Positions 40,625 through 47,543 of a DNA stretch of 64,000 bases are shown here, piece by piece (position 1 is the stretch's first letter; each line of letters starts with the position of its first letter). The notes below the pieces were generated by a model that searched no databases, had not been told where the DNA came from, and worked only from the letters and a program-made list of their open reading frames with translations. The position numbers and the translations under genes were made by a program. Origin of the DNA: Silvimonas soli (lineage in GTDB: Bacteria; Pseudomonadota; Gammaproteobacteria; Burkholderiales; Chitinibacteraceae); NCBI RefSeq assembly GCF_030035605.1, contig NZ_CP106736.1, positions 62,001 to 126,000 on the forward strand, in the 5' to 3' direction.

Positions 40625-41467
40625 TTACCTCTTGGCCAGCCACGGAAAGGCTTTGCGGTGTAACAGGCGGAAGGCTTGATCAATCACCAGCCCCATCGCG
40701 CCGATTAGCAAAATCCCGGCAAAAATCTTGTCGGTCTGCAAAAAGCGCTGCGCTTTCAGAATGGAGAAACCCACGCCGGAGTTGGCCGCAACCAGCTCAG
40801 CCACTACCAGATACGTCCACGCCCAGCCCATGGTGATGCGCAGGGTGTCCAGCAAAGCCGGTTTGGCCGAAGGCACGATCACCAGTTTGATGATCTCGCC
40901 ACGAGTTGCGCCCATGGTTTGGGCGGCCTCGATCTGGGTGTCTGGCACACGGCGGACGTCTTCGGCCACCATCAGTACCATCTGGAAAAACGTACCGATA
41001 AAGATCACCGCCACTTTGGCACCTTCATCAATCCCCACCCACAGCATCACCAGTGGCACAAATGCCACGGCAGGCATGTAGCGAATAAAGTCGGTGAGCG
41101 GCTCCAGCAAGGCTTGCACCGGGCGGAACGTGCCAATCAGCAAGCCAATTGGCAGCGCAAACACCAGCGACAGCGCCCAGCCGCCAATGACCCGCCACGC
41201 GCTAATGCTCATGTCGGCGGCCAGATCGTCTTCAGTCCACCACTGCACCAGCCGTTGCAATACCTTGAGCGGCGTCGGCAAAAACACAGGAGAGACCAGC
41301 TCTGCGGCAGACATTCCCCACCAGACCAGCAGCGGCAACAGCAGGCCAATCAAGGCAATGGCGGCGTATTCATGGCGGTTTAGCTGGCCGCGAATGACCC
41401 AGAAGCGACTGCGGCGGCGCAATGGTGTGGCAAGTTTGCCGGGCGGTATGGTTTCAGGGGCAGACAT
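40625..41467 (-). CDS. ABC transporter permease (nitrate/taurine type)
   Basis: 280-residue inner-membrane permease of the TauC/SsuC type with about six hydrophobic segments. The EAA loop, EAAQTMGATRGEIIKLVIVPSA, is at about 175-196 and contacts the ATPase. ATG 41467 was chosen because AAGGAAA precedes it; the frame is open to 41521 without a site. Second gene of the guanidine operon. Confidence 0.92.
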   Translation of the reverse strand: MSAPETIPPGKLATPLRRRSRFWVIRGQLNRHEYAAIALIGLLLPLLVWWGMSAAELVSPVFLPTPLKVLQRLVQWWTEDDLAADMSISAWRVIGGWALSLVFALPIGLLIGTFRPVQALLEPLTDFIRYMPAVAFVPLVMLWVGIDEGAKVAVIFIGTFFQMVLMVAEDVRRVPDTQIEAAQTMGATRGEIIKLVIVPSAKPALLDTLRITMGWAWTYLVVAELVAANSGVGFSILKAQRFLQTDKIFAGILLIGAMGLVIDQAFRLLHRKAFPWLAKR

Positions 41468-41562
41468 GAAATTTCCTTGTTTGCTGAAGTGCAGTTCGAC
41501 TCGCTCGGGTTCAGGTGTCACCGCCGACCAGCCTTAGCCAGTCGGCACAAGATGGCACCGGC

Positions 41563-42552
41563 TTAGCGAGTGGCCTCTTTCACCAGCGAGCCATCCAGAC
41601 CTTTGGCAAAGTCTGGCTTGCCATCGACCAGCTTGTTTTCCAGCAGGAACTTGTTAATGGTTGGTGCAACGGCCATCAGCGAAGTCGGGCTGGCCGGGTT
41701 GAACGCATCTGCATTGTCTTTGGCGTTAAAGAAACGCGTACCAGGCAGGAAGGATTTGTATTCAGCCGGTTTCATGCTGACGACTTTGGACATGATCTTG
41801 GCCGACTCATCCGGATGTGCCGCGATATAGGCCTGCGCGTCGTACCAGGCCTTTATCATGCCAACCAGGTCTTTGCGCTTGCTGGCAATGGCTTTGTCTT
41901 GCGCCACCAGCAAATCGGGGATCAAACCAGGCATGTCTTTGGAAGTGAACAGCGCATGGCCGGTGCCGGAGGTTTCGATGCTGTTAACCCACGGATTCCA
42001 CACCACGGCGGCATCGACCCGGCCCGCCATAAAGGCGGCTGCGGCATCACCGGCAGCCAGGTTGGTGATCTTCACATCTTTGAGCGACATGCCGTGTTTT
42101 TCCAGCGCAGTCACCAGCACAAAGTGCGAGATGCTGAACTGTTCCAGCGCGATGGTTTTGCCCTTCAGATCAGCAAACGTCTTGATCTTGGCGTTGACCA
42201 TCAAGGCATCGTTGCCAAACGAGTTGTCGTTAACCAGCACGGCTTTGACTGGTACGCCCTTGGCTAGCGGCGCCATGGTGTCGGACCAGGTTTGCGAGTT
42301 GGCATCGAGCTGCCCGCTCGACAGCGCGGAAATAGAGTCGGTGTAGTTGGCAAACCAGACCAGTTTGACGTCGGCGCCATATTTCTTGAAGTAGCCGTTT
42401 TGCTCGGCCACATACCAAGCCACCCAGCCCGGCCAGTCGGAAACACCGACTTTGACTTCGGCGCGTGCCAGCGGTGACCACGCAGAAAACAGCGTGAACG
42501 AAACAGCAGCGATGCTACAGAGGATGCGACGAGATACGTGACGTACTGACAT
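41563..42552 (-). CDS. Periplasmic substrate-binding protein, NMT1/TauA-like
   Basis: 329-residue secreted binding protein. Signal peptide at about 1-31 (ending SPLARA), then VKVGVSDWPGWVAWYVAEQNGYFKKYG, typical of the NrtA/TauA/SsuA fold. AGGAG lies 7 bases before ATG 42552. First gene of the operon and the one directly behind the guanidine-I riboswitch, so it probably delivers guanidine or a guanidino compound to the permease. A mid-length Trp-rich pocket (SQTWSD, WNPWVNS) could bind a flat cation; this is inference. Confidence 0.92.
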   Translation of the reverse strand: MSVRHVSRRILCSIAAVSFTLFSAWSPLARAEVKVGVSDWPGWVAWYVAEQNGYFKKYGADVKLVWFANYTDSISALSSGQLDANSQTWSDTMAPLAKGVPVKAVLVNDNSFGNDALMVNAKIKTFADLKGKTIALEQFSISHFVLVTALEKHGMSLKDVKITNLAAGDAAAAFMAGRVDAAVVWNPWVNSIETSGTGHALFTSKDMPGLIPDLLVAQDKAIASKRKDLVGMIKAWYDAQAYIAAHPDESAKIMSKVVSMKPAEYKSFLPGTRFFNAKDNADAFNPASPTSLMAVAPTINKFLLENKLVDGKPDFAKGLDGSLVKEATR

Positions 42553-42630
42553 GGCAAGGCTCCTGGTGGACAAATTTTGCGCACGAGAGGCGGGCAGACA
42601 CCGTTCAACAGAACAGCTGTATCTGTCGCG

Positions 42631-42785
42631 ACCTCCCGGGCTTTTGTCCCGCCGTGGAGCCCCCAAACGATGGAGGCCGGAACGCTCTCGGACCAGTTGG
42701 AACTACCAACAGCCTTGCGACATATGCGCCGCAGTATGGGTTGGCAATTCTTGTTCATCCCGTAAACGGGACCGGAACCCTAGCT
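42631..42785 (-). promoter_or_regulatory. Guanidine-I (ykkC class) riboswitch
   Basis: Read on the minus strand, three diagnostic blocks of the class appear in the right order: CTAGGGTTCCGGT (42783-42771), CTGGTCCGAGAGCG (42696-42683) and CGGCGGGACAAAAGCCCGGG (42653-42634). The paired arms GGTCCCG/CGGGA and CGGGAC...GCCCGG are visible. It ends about 80 nt before the start of the binding-protein gene. The ligand of this class is guanidinium, which switches the downstream genes on. I see no U-tract terminator after the aptamer, so translational control is more likely here. Confidence 0.93.
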
Positions 42786-42833
42786 TTCCTGTAAGACGAT
42801 GCGAACGTGTCGCACCTCTCGTGCTGTTATCTA

Positions 42834-42849
42834 TGCAAAGGGCATGCCT
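42834..42849 (-). promoter_or_regulatory. Candidate sigma-54 promoter of the guanidine operon
   Basis: On the minus strand AGGCATG-CCCT-TTGCA matches the sigma-54 consensus TGGCACG-N4-TTGCA except for two bases, and the GG and GC dinucleotides have the required 12-base spacing. The predicted start point, around 42823, falls about 40 nt before the riboswitch aptamer. Match by eye; the geometry is exact. Confidence 0.7.
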
Positions 42850-42972
42850 GACCGAGCCTGCCAGATGTCGGACTCTAAAAATAACCATCCAACCTGCTGT
42901 TTTTGTTTCTATTTTTTAATGAGCCGACTTGCCGTTCACGAAGAAAACCTCATGCAAGCCACAAATTTGACT

Positions 42973-43022
42973 AGCGTTATTTTGGTGCAATAGATCATGT
43001 CCATGTCATTTATTGGTGCACG
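42973..43022 (-). promoter_or_regulatory. Two NtrC-like enhancer half sites
   Basis: GGTGCA cores at 42984-42989 and 43015-43020, each in a TTGGTGCA context like the glnA NtrC sites. They are 31 bp apart, about three helical turns. They lie roughly 160 and 190 bp upstream of the predicted sigma-54 start. The left halves (GCGTTATT and GTCATTTA) match the consensus only partly. Confidence 0.5.
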
Positions 43023-43077
43023 TGCCAATCCCGAATGACGGATATCTTTCCAGTCCTTTCCAATCAGGAGATTCAAT

Positions 43078-43536
43078 ATGTCTACGGTCAAACCCATCCC
43101 CGATGGCTATCAAGCCATTACGCCTTACCTCATCAGCGGTGATGCCTCTGCGGCAATCGAGTTTTATAAAAATGCATTTGGCGCAGTTGAACGCCTGCGC
43201 GTGCATGGCAAGGACGGCAAGATCATGCATGCGGAAATAGAAATCGACGGTGCAGTGTTCATGTTGACCAGTGAAAACCCGCAATGGAATGCGCGCAGCC
43301 CGAAAACCATCGGCGGCTCACCGGTGAGCATGGTGCTGTATGTGACGGATGTGGATGCCAGGGTGGCTCAGGCGACGCAGGCCGGGGCCAAATTACAGCG
43401 CGCGGTGGCGAACCAGTTTTACGGCGACCGCTCTGGCTCGGTGGAAGATCCGGATGGCTATTCCTGGCATATATCCACGCATGTGGAAGATGTTTCGCCG
43501 GAAGAACTGGCTCGCCGCTCCGCCGAGATGTGCTGA
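43078..43536 (+). CDS. VOC-superfamily (glyoxalase/PhnB-like) protein
   Basis: 152-residue cytoplasmic protein of the PhnB-like VOC group. It has paired beta-alpha-beta-beta-beta units, with ITPYLISGDASAAIEFYKNAFGA at the start and SVEDPDGYSWHISTH near the end, where the metal or substrate site usually lies. The enzymatic reaction is unknown. CAGGAG lies 8 bases before the ATG. It is divergent from the guanidine operon, so its promoter shares the upstream region with the putative NtrC sites. Confidence 0.88.
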   Translation: MSTVKPIPDGYQAITPYLISGDASAAIEFYKNAFGAVERLRVHGKDGKIMHAEIEIDGAVFMLTSENPQWNARSPKTIGGSPVSMVLYVTDVDARVAQATQAGAKLQRAVANQFYGDRSGSVEDPDGYSWHISTHVEDVSPEELARRSAEMC

Positions 43537-43627
43537 TTAGCAGGGCTGGCGGCACACTTTGGGGTGGAAGGCTATTTTTGGTGCCCCCTGCGTCGGGCGC
43601 GGTGAGTTGCGTGCAGAAACCCCGCAA

Positions 43628-43654
43628 CATCATCAATATTTACTATTGATGATG
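43628..43654. repeat. Perfect 11-bp inverted repeat upstream of an unknown gene
   Basis: CATCATCAATA (43628-43638) / TATTGATGATG (43644-43654) with a 5-nt loop. There is no U-run, so it is not a standard terminator. It could be an operator for the gene at 43723 or a weak terminator for the VOC gene. Confidence 0.5.
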
Positions 43655-43722
43655 CGCAAGAATTTACAGAAAAATCAAGGAGAAAGCTCCGATAATTGAC
43701 GTTACACAACCGGAGCGCTCCC

Positions 43723-44094
43723 ATGATCGAACTACGTGGCAGCGGCATCGCGGCTGCCATCGTGGGCTCGGCAGCTGTTCACGCCAAAACCAACACACCG
43801 CAAGCGCGACTGAATTCGTCGGGCTCTAAAGCAAACTATGCCCGCAGCAGTGACGCGGCCAATGCAGAGGATCCAGCCAATGGTCTGCCAGCAGCAGCGC
43901 CTGAACCTTTGCTGCTGGCGCTGCCCGAGCGCTCCACCCAAGACTGGCTGCGGCAAATGAAGGTGGAAAACCGCATTGCCAATCGTTCTGGCGGTGGCGC
44001 ACAGGGTTCGCCTGTTGCCTCTCCGTCCAGCGTTTACGGGCAAGTGGCGCACTCGACGCCAGCCAACAGCGAAGGCTTTCGCGAGCTTGGCTAA
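43723..44094 (+). CDS. Hypothetical protein, Ala/Ser-rich
   Basis: 123-residue protein. A short hydrophobic N-terminal stretch (IAAAIVGSAAVHA, about 8-20) is followed by a polar Ala, Ser, Asn and Pro rich chain with one charged amphipathic patch (STQDWLRQMKVENRIANR). GGAG lies 7 bases before ATG 43723, which supports reality. There is no cysteine and no recognised domain. It could be a small anchored or secreted disordered protein, or a spurious frame. An 11-bp inverted repeat precedes it by 70 bp. Confidence 0.5.
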   Translation: MIELRGSGIAAAIVGSAAVHAKTNTPQARLNSSGSKANYARSSDAANAEDPANGLPAAAPEPLLLALPERSTQDWLRQMKVENRIANRSGGGAQGSPVASPSSVYGQVAHSTPANSEGFRELG

Positions 44095-44119
44095 TCCGCC
44101 GCCCGATTAAGGCGCGCGA

Positions 44120-44593
44120 TTAGTTGCCGTAACGGTCGCCAATCTGGGCCGTGGCATACCAGGCCATCAGCGCCACTACGCCAGGCTCGCCTTCGGCTGG
44201 CGACCAGGATGTATAGTCCTGCTCAGCAATGGCTTGATACGGGCCGTGCTTGACCTCAAAGATCACCCCGCCCTCATCCAGCGACAACACCGCATGCCAC
44301 TGCCCGGCTGGCGTTTCCAGAATGGCAGCGCCTTCGCCCAGGATGGCGCGATCAATCACCTTTCCCGCTTCATCAAAATGCAGCACCAGAAAACGCCCTT
44401 GCAGCGGAAACAATAATTCCCAGGTGTGCGGGTGGCGATGCGGGCGCACGTAGGTGCCCGGTTCCATGGCAATGGCCAGACGCTGAATCGGATCAGCAAG
44501 TTCTGGGTGCAGATTGAAATTGGCACGCAGACGCGGTGAGGCCGCGGCGGTGGATGCCAGTTCGCTGAGTTTTTGCCGATTAATTTGCTTCAT
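44120..44593 (-). CDS. Cupin-fold metalloprotein, WbuC family
   Basis: 157-residue cupin. The first cupin motif is YVRPHRHPHTWELLFPLQG (about 48-66), with the usual His/His/Glu metal ligands. The second includes ETPAGQWHAVLSLDEGGVIFEVKHGPY (about 92-118) with another His. The N-terminal MKQINRQKLSELASTAAASPRLRANFNLHP is typical of WbuC. Members occur with surface-polysaccharide genes in other bacteria, but none are adjacent here. Function unknown. Confidence 0.85.
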   Translation of the reverse strand: MKQINRQKLSELASTAAASPRLRANFNLHPELADPIQRLAIAMEPGTYVRPHRHPHTWELLFPLQGRFLVLHFDEAGKVIDRAILGEGAAILETPAGQWHAVLSLDEGGVIFEVKHGPYQAIAEQDYTSWSPAEGEPGVVALMAWYATAQIGDRYGN

Positions 44594-44686
44594 GTTGTGG
44601 CCGCTGCCCTTCTGGTTGTTTTGTGGCCTTCCGCTGACGGAGCGTGACTGCGCATCTCCAACAGGCTCTGGCCTTTATGGTTTGGT

Positions 44687-45673
44687 TTACTTATTGCCGG
44701 ACCCGTGCTTTTCGCTTTCACGCGGCTCTTTATAGTGTTGCTGCTGGCTCGTCCCGTGATGCTTGTTGGGATTGCCGCTTTCAGGCGAGCCTGGCGCAAA
44801 ATACGGCTCGCCTGGATGCCATTTTCCGTGCTGTAGCCGTGACTGCATGGCGGACTCGGGTGCTGCCTGGCGCCCGGCAGATTGCAACAGGCCACGACGC
44901 GCGGCCTCATCCGGATGGCGATCAAGATAACGCTGGACCTGGTCACGACCACGATTGAGTTTTTGCAGATTCAGCGTGTAGCCGCCGTTGATGCGCTGAT
45001 GCAGGTCATCGAGCACACCGGAAATCTTCTCTTTAAAATCGAAGTTGCCAATGTCGGTCCAGACGCTGCGCTGGCGGGCCTGCATGCGGCGCGGGTGGGG
45101 AGAGCCGCTACCGGTAAATACATCCTGACTCGGCTTGACGTTGATGGACTGGCCATCCTGGCCTTTGAACACCGTGCCGCCGGCATGTACCGTGTGATAG
45201 GTGCCGGGCGCAAAGCCTTCGCTATTGCCGGCCGGAACGACGTCAACATCGTAATCGGTGCCCCGTATTCCGATAGTGGCCGTAGGGGTGGTGAGTTGGT
45301 AGCTGGCGTGATTGAGCTTGCCGATCGCCCCGGTCACTGAGCGCAATGCGCCTTGCAACAAGGTGAGCCAGCTGCGGCCATTTTGAGGATTGTCCGGATC
45401 ATACACATAATCGACGATCCGCAGCTTGGCCTTGGGGCGCAAGGTCAGGCTCGCGCCGTCTTCCATGCTCAAGACCACCCAGCTATTGGCGTCTGTGGTA
45501 ATGACATCCCCTTTGTTGACCGCGTCCCCCTTGTGTAAAACGACGGTCTGGCCGCTGCTGCCGGCGGCTGTAACCAGCCCGCCCAGAGCGGCAACCCGAC
45601 CCGACGCTGCAAATGCAGCCAGTGGTAGACAGGTAAGCAGAACGGCAGTGAGTAATAGTTTAGCAATGGACAT
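44687..45673 (-). CDS. Secreted FecR-domain protein
   Basis: 328-residue exported protein. Signal peptide at about 1-22 (MSIAKLLLTAVLLTCLPLAA then FA), then a FecR domain (about 25-150; DVITTDANSWVVLSMEDGASLTLRPKAKLRI and TPTATIGIRGTDYDVDV). A long hydrophilic basic tail rich in Arg, Gln, His and Pro follows. GGAGGAGG precedes ATG 45673. Unlike classic FecR it has no anti-sigma N-terminus and no adjacent sigma factor or TonB receptor. It is likely a cell-surface or periplasmic scaffold; function unknown. Confidence 0.83.
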   Translation of the reverse strand: MSIAKLLLTAVLLTCLPLAAFAASGRVAALGGLVTAAGSSGQTVVLHKGDAVNKGDVITTDANSWVVLSMEDGASLTLRPKAKLRIVDYVYDPDNPQNGRSWLTLLQGALRSVTGAIGKLNHASYQLTTPTATIGIRGTDYDVDVVPAGNSEGFAPGTYHTVHAGGTVFKGQDGQSINVKPSQDVFTGSGSPHPRRMQARQRSVWTDIGNFDFKEKISGVLDDLHQRINGGYTLNLQKLNRGRDQVQRYLDRHPDEAARRGLLQSAGRQAAPESAMQSRLQHGKWHPGEPYFAPGSPESGNPNKHHGTSQQQHYKEPRESEKHGSGNK

Positions 45674-45869
45674 CAATGGCCTCCTCCGGCGCGGGCACCG
45701 GAACTCCTTATTCTGGATAGTCTGGCAGAGGTCGTGCCAGCCGTATGTAACAAGCAAATGCGTATCGTTGCAGTTCGCTGCGCAACGTGCGGGTTGTTGG
45801 TGTGCTCTAAATCGGCGCTAATACCGGGTTTGGCGACTACTTGCGGCACCGCACATCATCAACCAGGCG

Positions 45870-46199
45870 TCAATGAGCGATCGATTTTGAAAACACGTTA
45901 ATGACGACCACACCTGCAATAATCAAAGTCAGGCCCAATATTGCAGGCCAATCCAGACTTTGCCGATAAGCGAAATACCCAACCACCGAGATCAGCACGA
46001 TGCCCACGCCTGACCAGATGGCGTAGACCAGACCGACCGGAATGCTGCGCAAAGTGAGCGACAGGCAATAAAACGCGATCACGTAGCCGATCACCACAAT
46101 GATGGACGGCCACAGCCGGGTGAATCCCTCTGCCGCCTTCAGCGCGGAGGTGGCAATCACTTCGGCCACAATGGCAATGGCAAGCCAGCCCCAATTCAT
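45870..46199 (-). CDS. Small multidrug resistance (SMR) exporter, EmrE-like
   Basis: 109-residue inner-membrane protein with four helices. The essential membrane glutamate is Glu13 in AIVAEVIATSALKAAEGFT, the EmrE/Qac pattern rather than the guanidinium-exporting Gdx pattern. The SLTLRSIPVGLVYAIWSGVGIVLIS stretch is characteristic. It exports quaternary ammonium compounds and similar cations by proton antiport. Despite being 3 kb from the guanidine operon it has no riboswitch in front, so a guanidine role is not supported. Confidence 0.9.
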   Translation of the reverse strand: MNWGWLAIAIVAEVIATSALKAAEGFTRLWPSIIVVIGYVIAFYCLSLTLRSIPVGLVYAIWSGVGIVLISVVGYFAYRQSLDWPAILGLTLIIAGVVVINVFSKSIAH

Positions 46200-46381
46200 C
46201 GCGTTATTTCCTTGTCATGCGGTGCGACCGGCCATTCCAGCAAGCTGGCCCCTGTCCGTCAAGTTTTGTGGTTGTCAGCTTTTGGCTTGACGTATATCAA
46301 ATACAAGCACCGCCAAGGTGCGCGACAAGGTCATCTGGATGGCCTGCTACAATGGCCTGATTGCCTTGCCTCTGACTGAAT

Positions 46382-47281
46382 ATGATCAAAGATTTACTCA
46401 ACGCTACCACCGACGTCGCTTTCTTGCGTGATTTGATCATCTCGCTAGTATTGATTGCCGTGCTGTTCCTGGCGCACTCCATGATCCGCCGCGCCATTCT
46501 GGGTCGTGACAAACTTCGCCCCGAAGACAAGCGCCGATTGATGGTTTACTCCCGCAATGCGGCGCTGGTGCTGTTTGTGTTGGGTACGGTGGTGATCTGG
46601 GGGCACGAGATCGAAGCCTTTGCCGTTTCGCTGGTCGCCATTGCGGCAGCCATTGTGATCGGCACCAAAGAAATCATCATGTGTATCCTGGGCTCGATCT
46701 ACCGCACCACCAGTCGCGCGTTTGAAGTGGGTGACCGCATCGAGATCGGCGGCATTCGCGGCCGGGTAATAGATATGAATCTGCTGAACACCACGGTGAT
46801 TGAGTCTAGCGCCGCCGTTCCGCACAAAGGCACAGTTGGTCGTGGCGTGGTCATTCCCAATTCGCTGTTTTTGTCGCAGGCCGTTTACAACGAAACCATG
46901 CTGGGCGCCTATGTGCTGCAAACCGTGCATGTCGCCATCAACCGCGAACAAGACTGGGCGCAGGCGGAGGCGGCCTTGTTGCAAGCTGGCGCGCACGCCA
47001 TTGCCGACTACGCGCCCGATCTGGCTAACCATGTCCGCGAACTGGAACGCAACTACGCCGTCGACACGCCGCCTACCGAACCACGCGTGCGCGTGTCGCT
47101 GGATGACCGCGAGGCAATCAACCTGCAATTGCAATTGCCGGTGCCATTGGGGCAGCGCGCCCGTATTGAACAAGCAATTTTGCGAGACTTTTTACGGCAT
47201 ATGTCGCCTTTACCCATCACTCCCGATGAAAGTCTGCCAACCCGCAAAAGCGCAGACAAACCCAGAGTCAACAAGGCTTGA
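46382..47281 (+). CDS. MscS-family mechanosensitive ion channel
   Basis: 299-residue membrane protein. Two or three N-terminal helices (about 17-105) are followed by the MscS pore-lining and beta domains. AFEVGDRIEIGGIRGRVIDMNLLNTTVIESS (about 118-148) is the family's hallmark, with RGVVIPNSLFLSQAVYN next. It should release solutes on hypo-osmotic shock. It has a short C-domain and a polar tail, and stands alone with its own promoter region upstream. Confidence 0.9.
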   Translation: MIKDLLNATTDVAFLRDLIISLVLIAVLFLAHSMIRRAILGRDKLRPEDKRRLMVYSRNAALVLFVLGTVVIWGHEIEAFAVSLVAIAAAIVIGTKEIIMCILGSIYRTTSRAFEVGDRIEIGGIRGRVIDMNLLNTTVIESSAAVPHKGTVGRGVVIPNSLFLSQAVYNETMLGAYVLQTVHVAINREQDWAQAEAALLQAGAHAIADYAPDLANHVRELERNYAVDTPPTEPRVRVSLDDREAINLQLQLPVPLGQRARIEQAILRDFLRHMSPLPITPDESLPTRKSADKPRVNKA

Positions 47282-47349
47282 AGAACAGCGGGTGTACTGA
47301 CATGCCTGGCGCGCATTTCACCCATTTATAAGATTTTTCCCAATTTACC

Positions 47350-47378
47350 TTGCATCATCAGTCGTTTATAGGTATATT
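47350..47378 (+). promoter_or_regulatory. Candidate sigma-70 promoter of the DEAD-box helicase gene
   Basis: TTGCAT (47350-47355) and TATATT (47373-47378) are separated by exactly 17 bp. The predicted start near 47385 leaves a leader of about 160 nt before the ATG at 47544. Long leaders are common in RNA-helicase genes that are cold-regulated or autoregulated. Confidence 0.6.
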
Positions 47379-47543
47379 CCGGCCCTTCGCCCAGGGATGG
47401 CACGGCCAGCCCTTTGAAATATTTCATCGCCCCCTGACCTGTTTGCCGCCCTGCGTTCGATTTTGATTGCGGTTGTCTCTTTGGTTAGGTCGATGCCCGC
47501 CAGCACAGTTTTGTAGCTGGCCAACCGTAACCAGGAAATAATC

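Noticed and set aside
42264..42758. Open frame running across the riboswitch on the minus strand
   Set aside because: It is in another frame of the binding-protein gene and its leader. The conserved sequence there is explained by the aptamer.
45870..46199. SMR exporter as a guanidinium exporter (Gdx) linked to the guanidine operon
   Set aside because: The membrane-glutamate context is EmrE/Qac-like, and there is no riboswitch in front of this gene.
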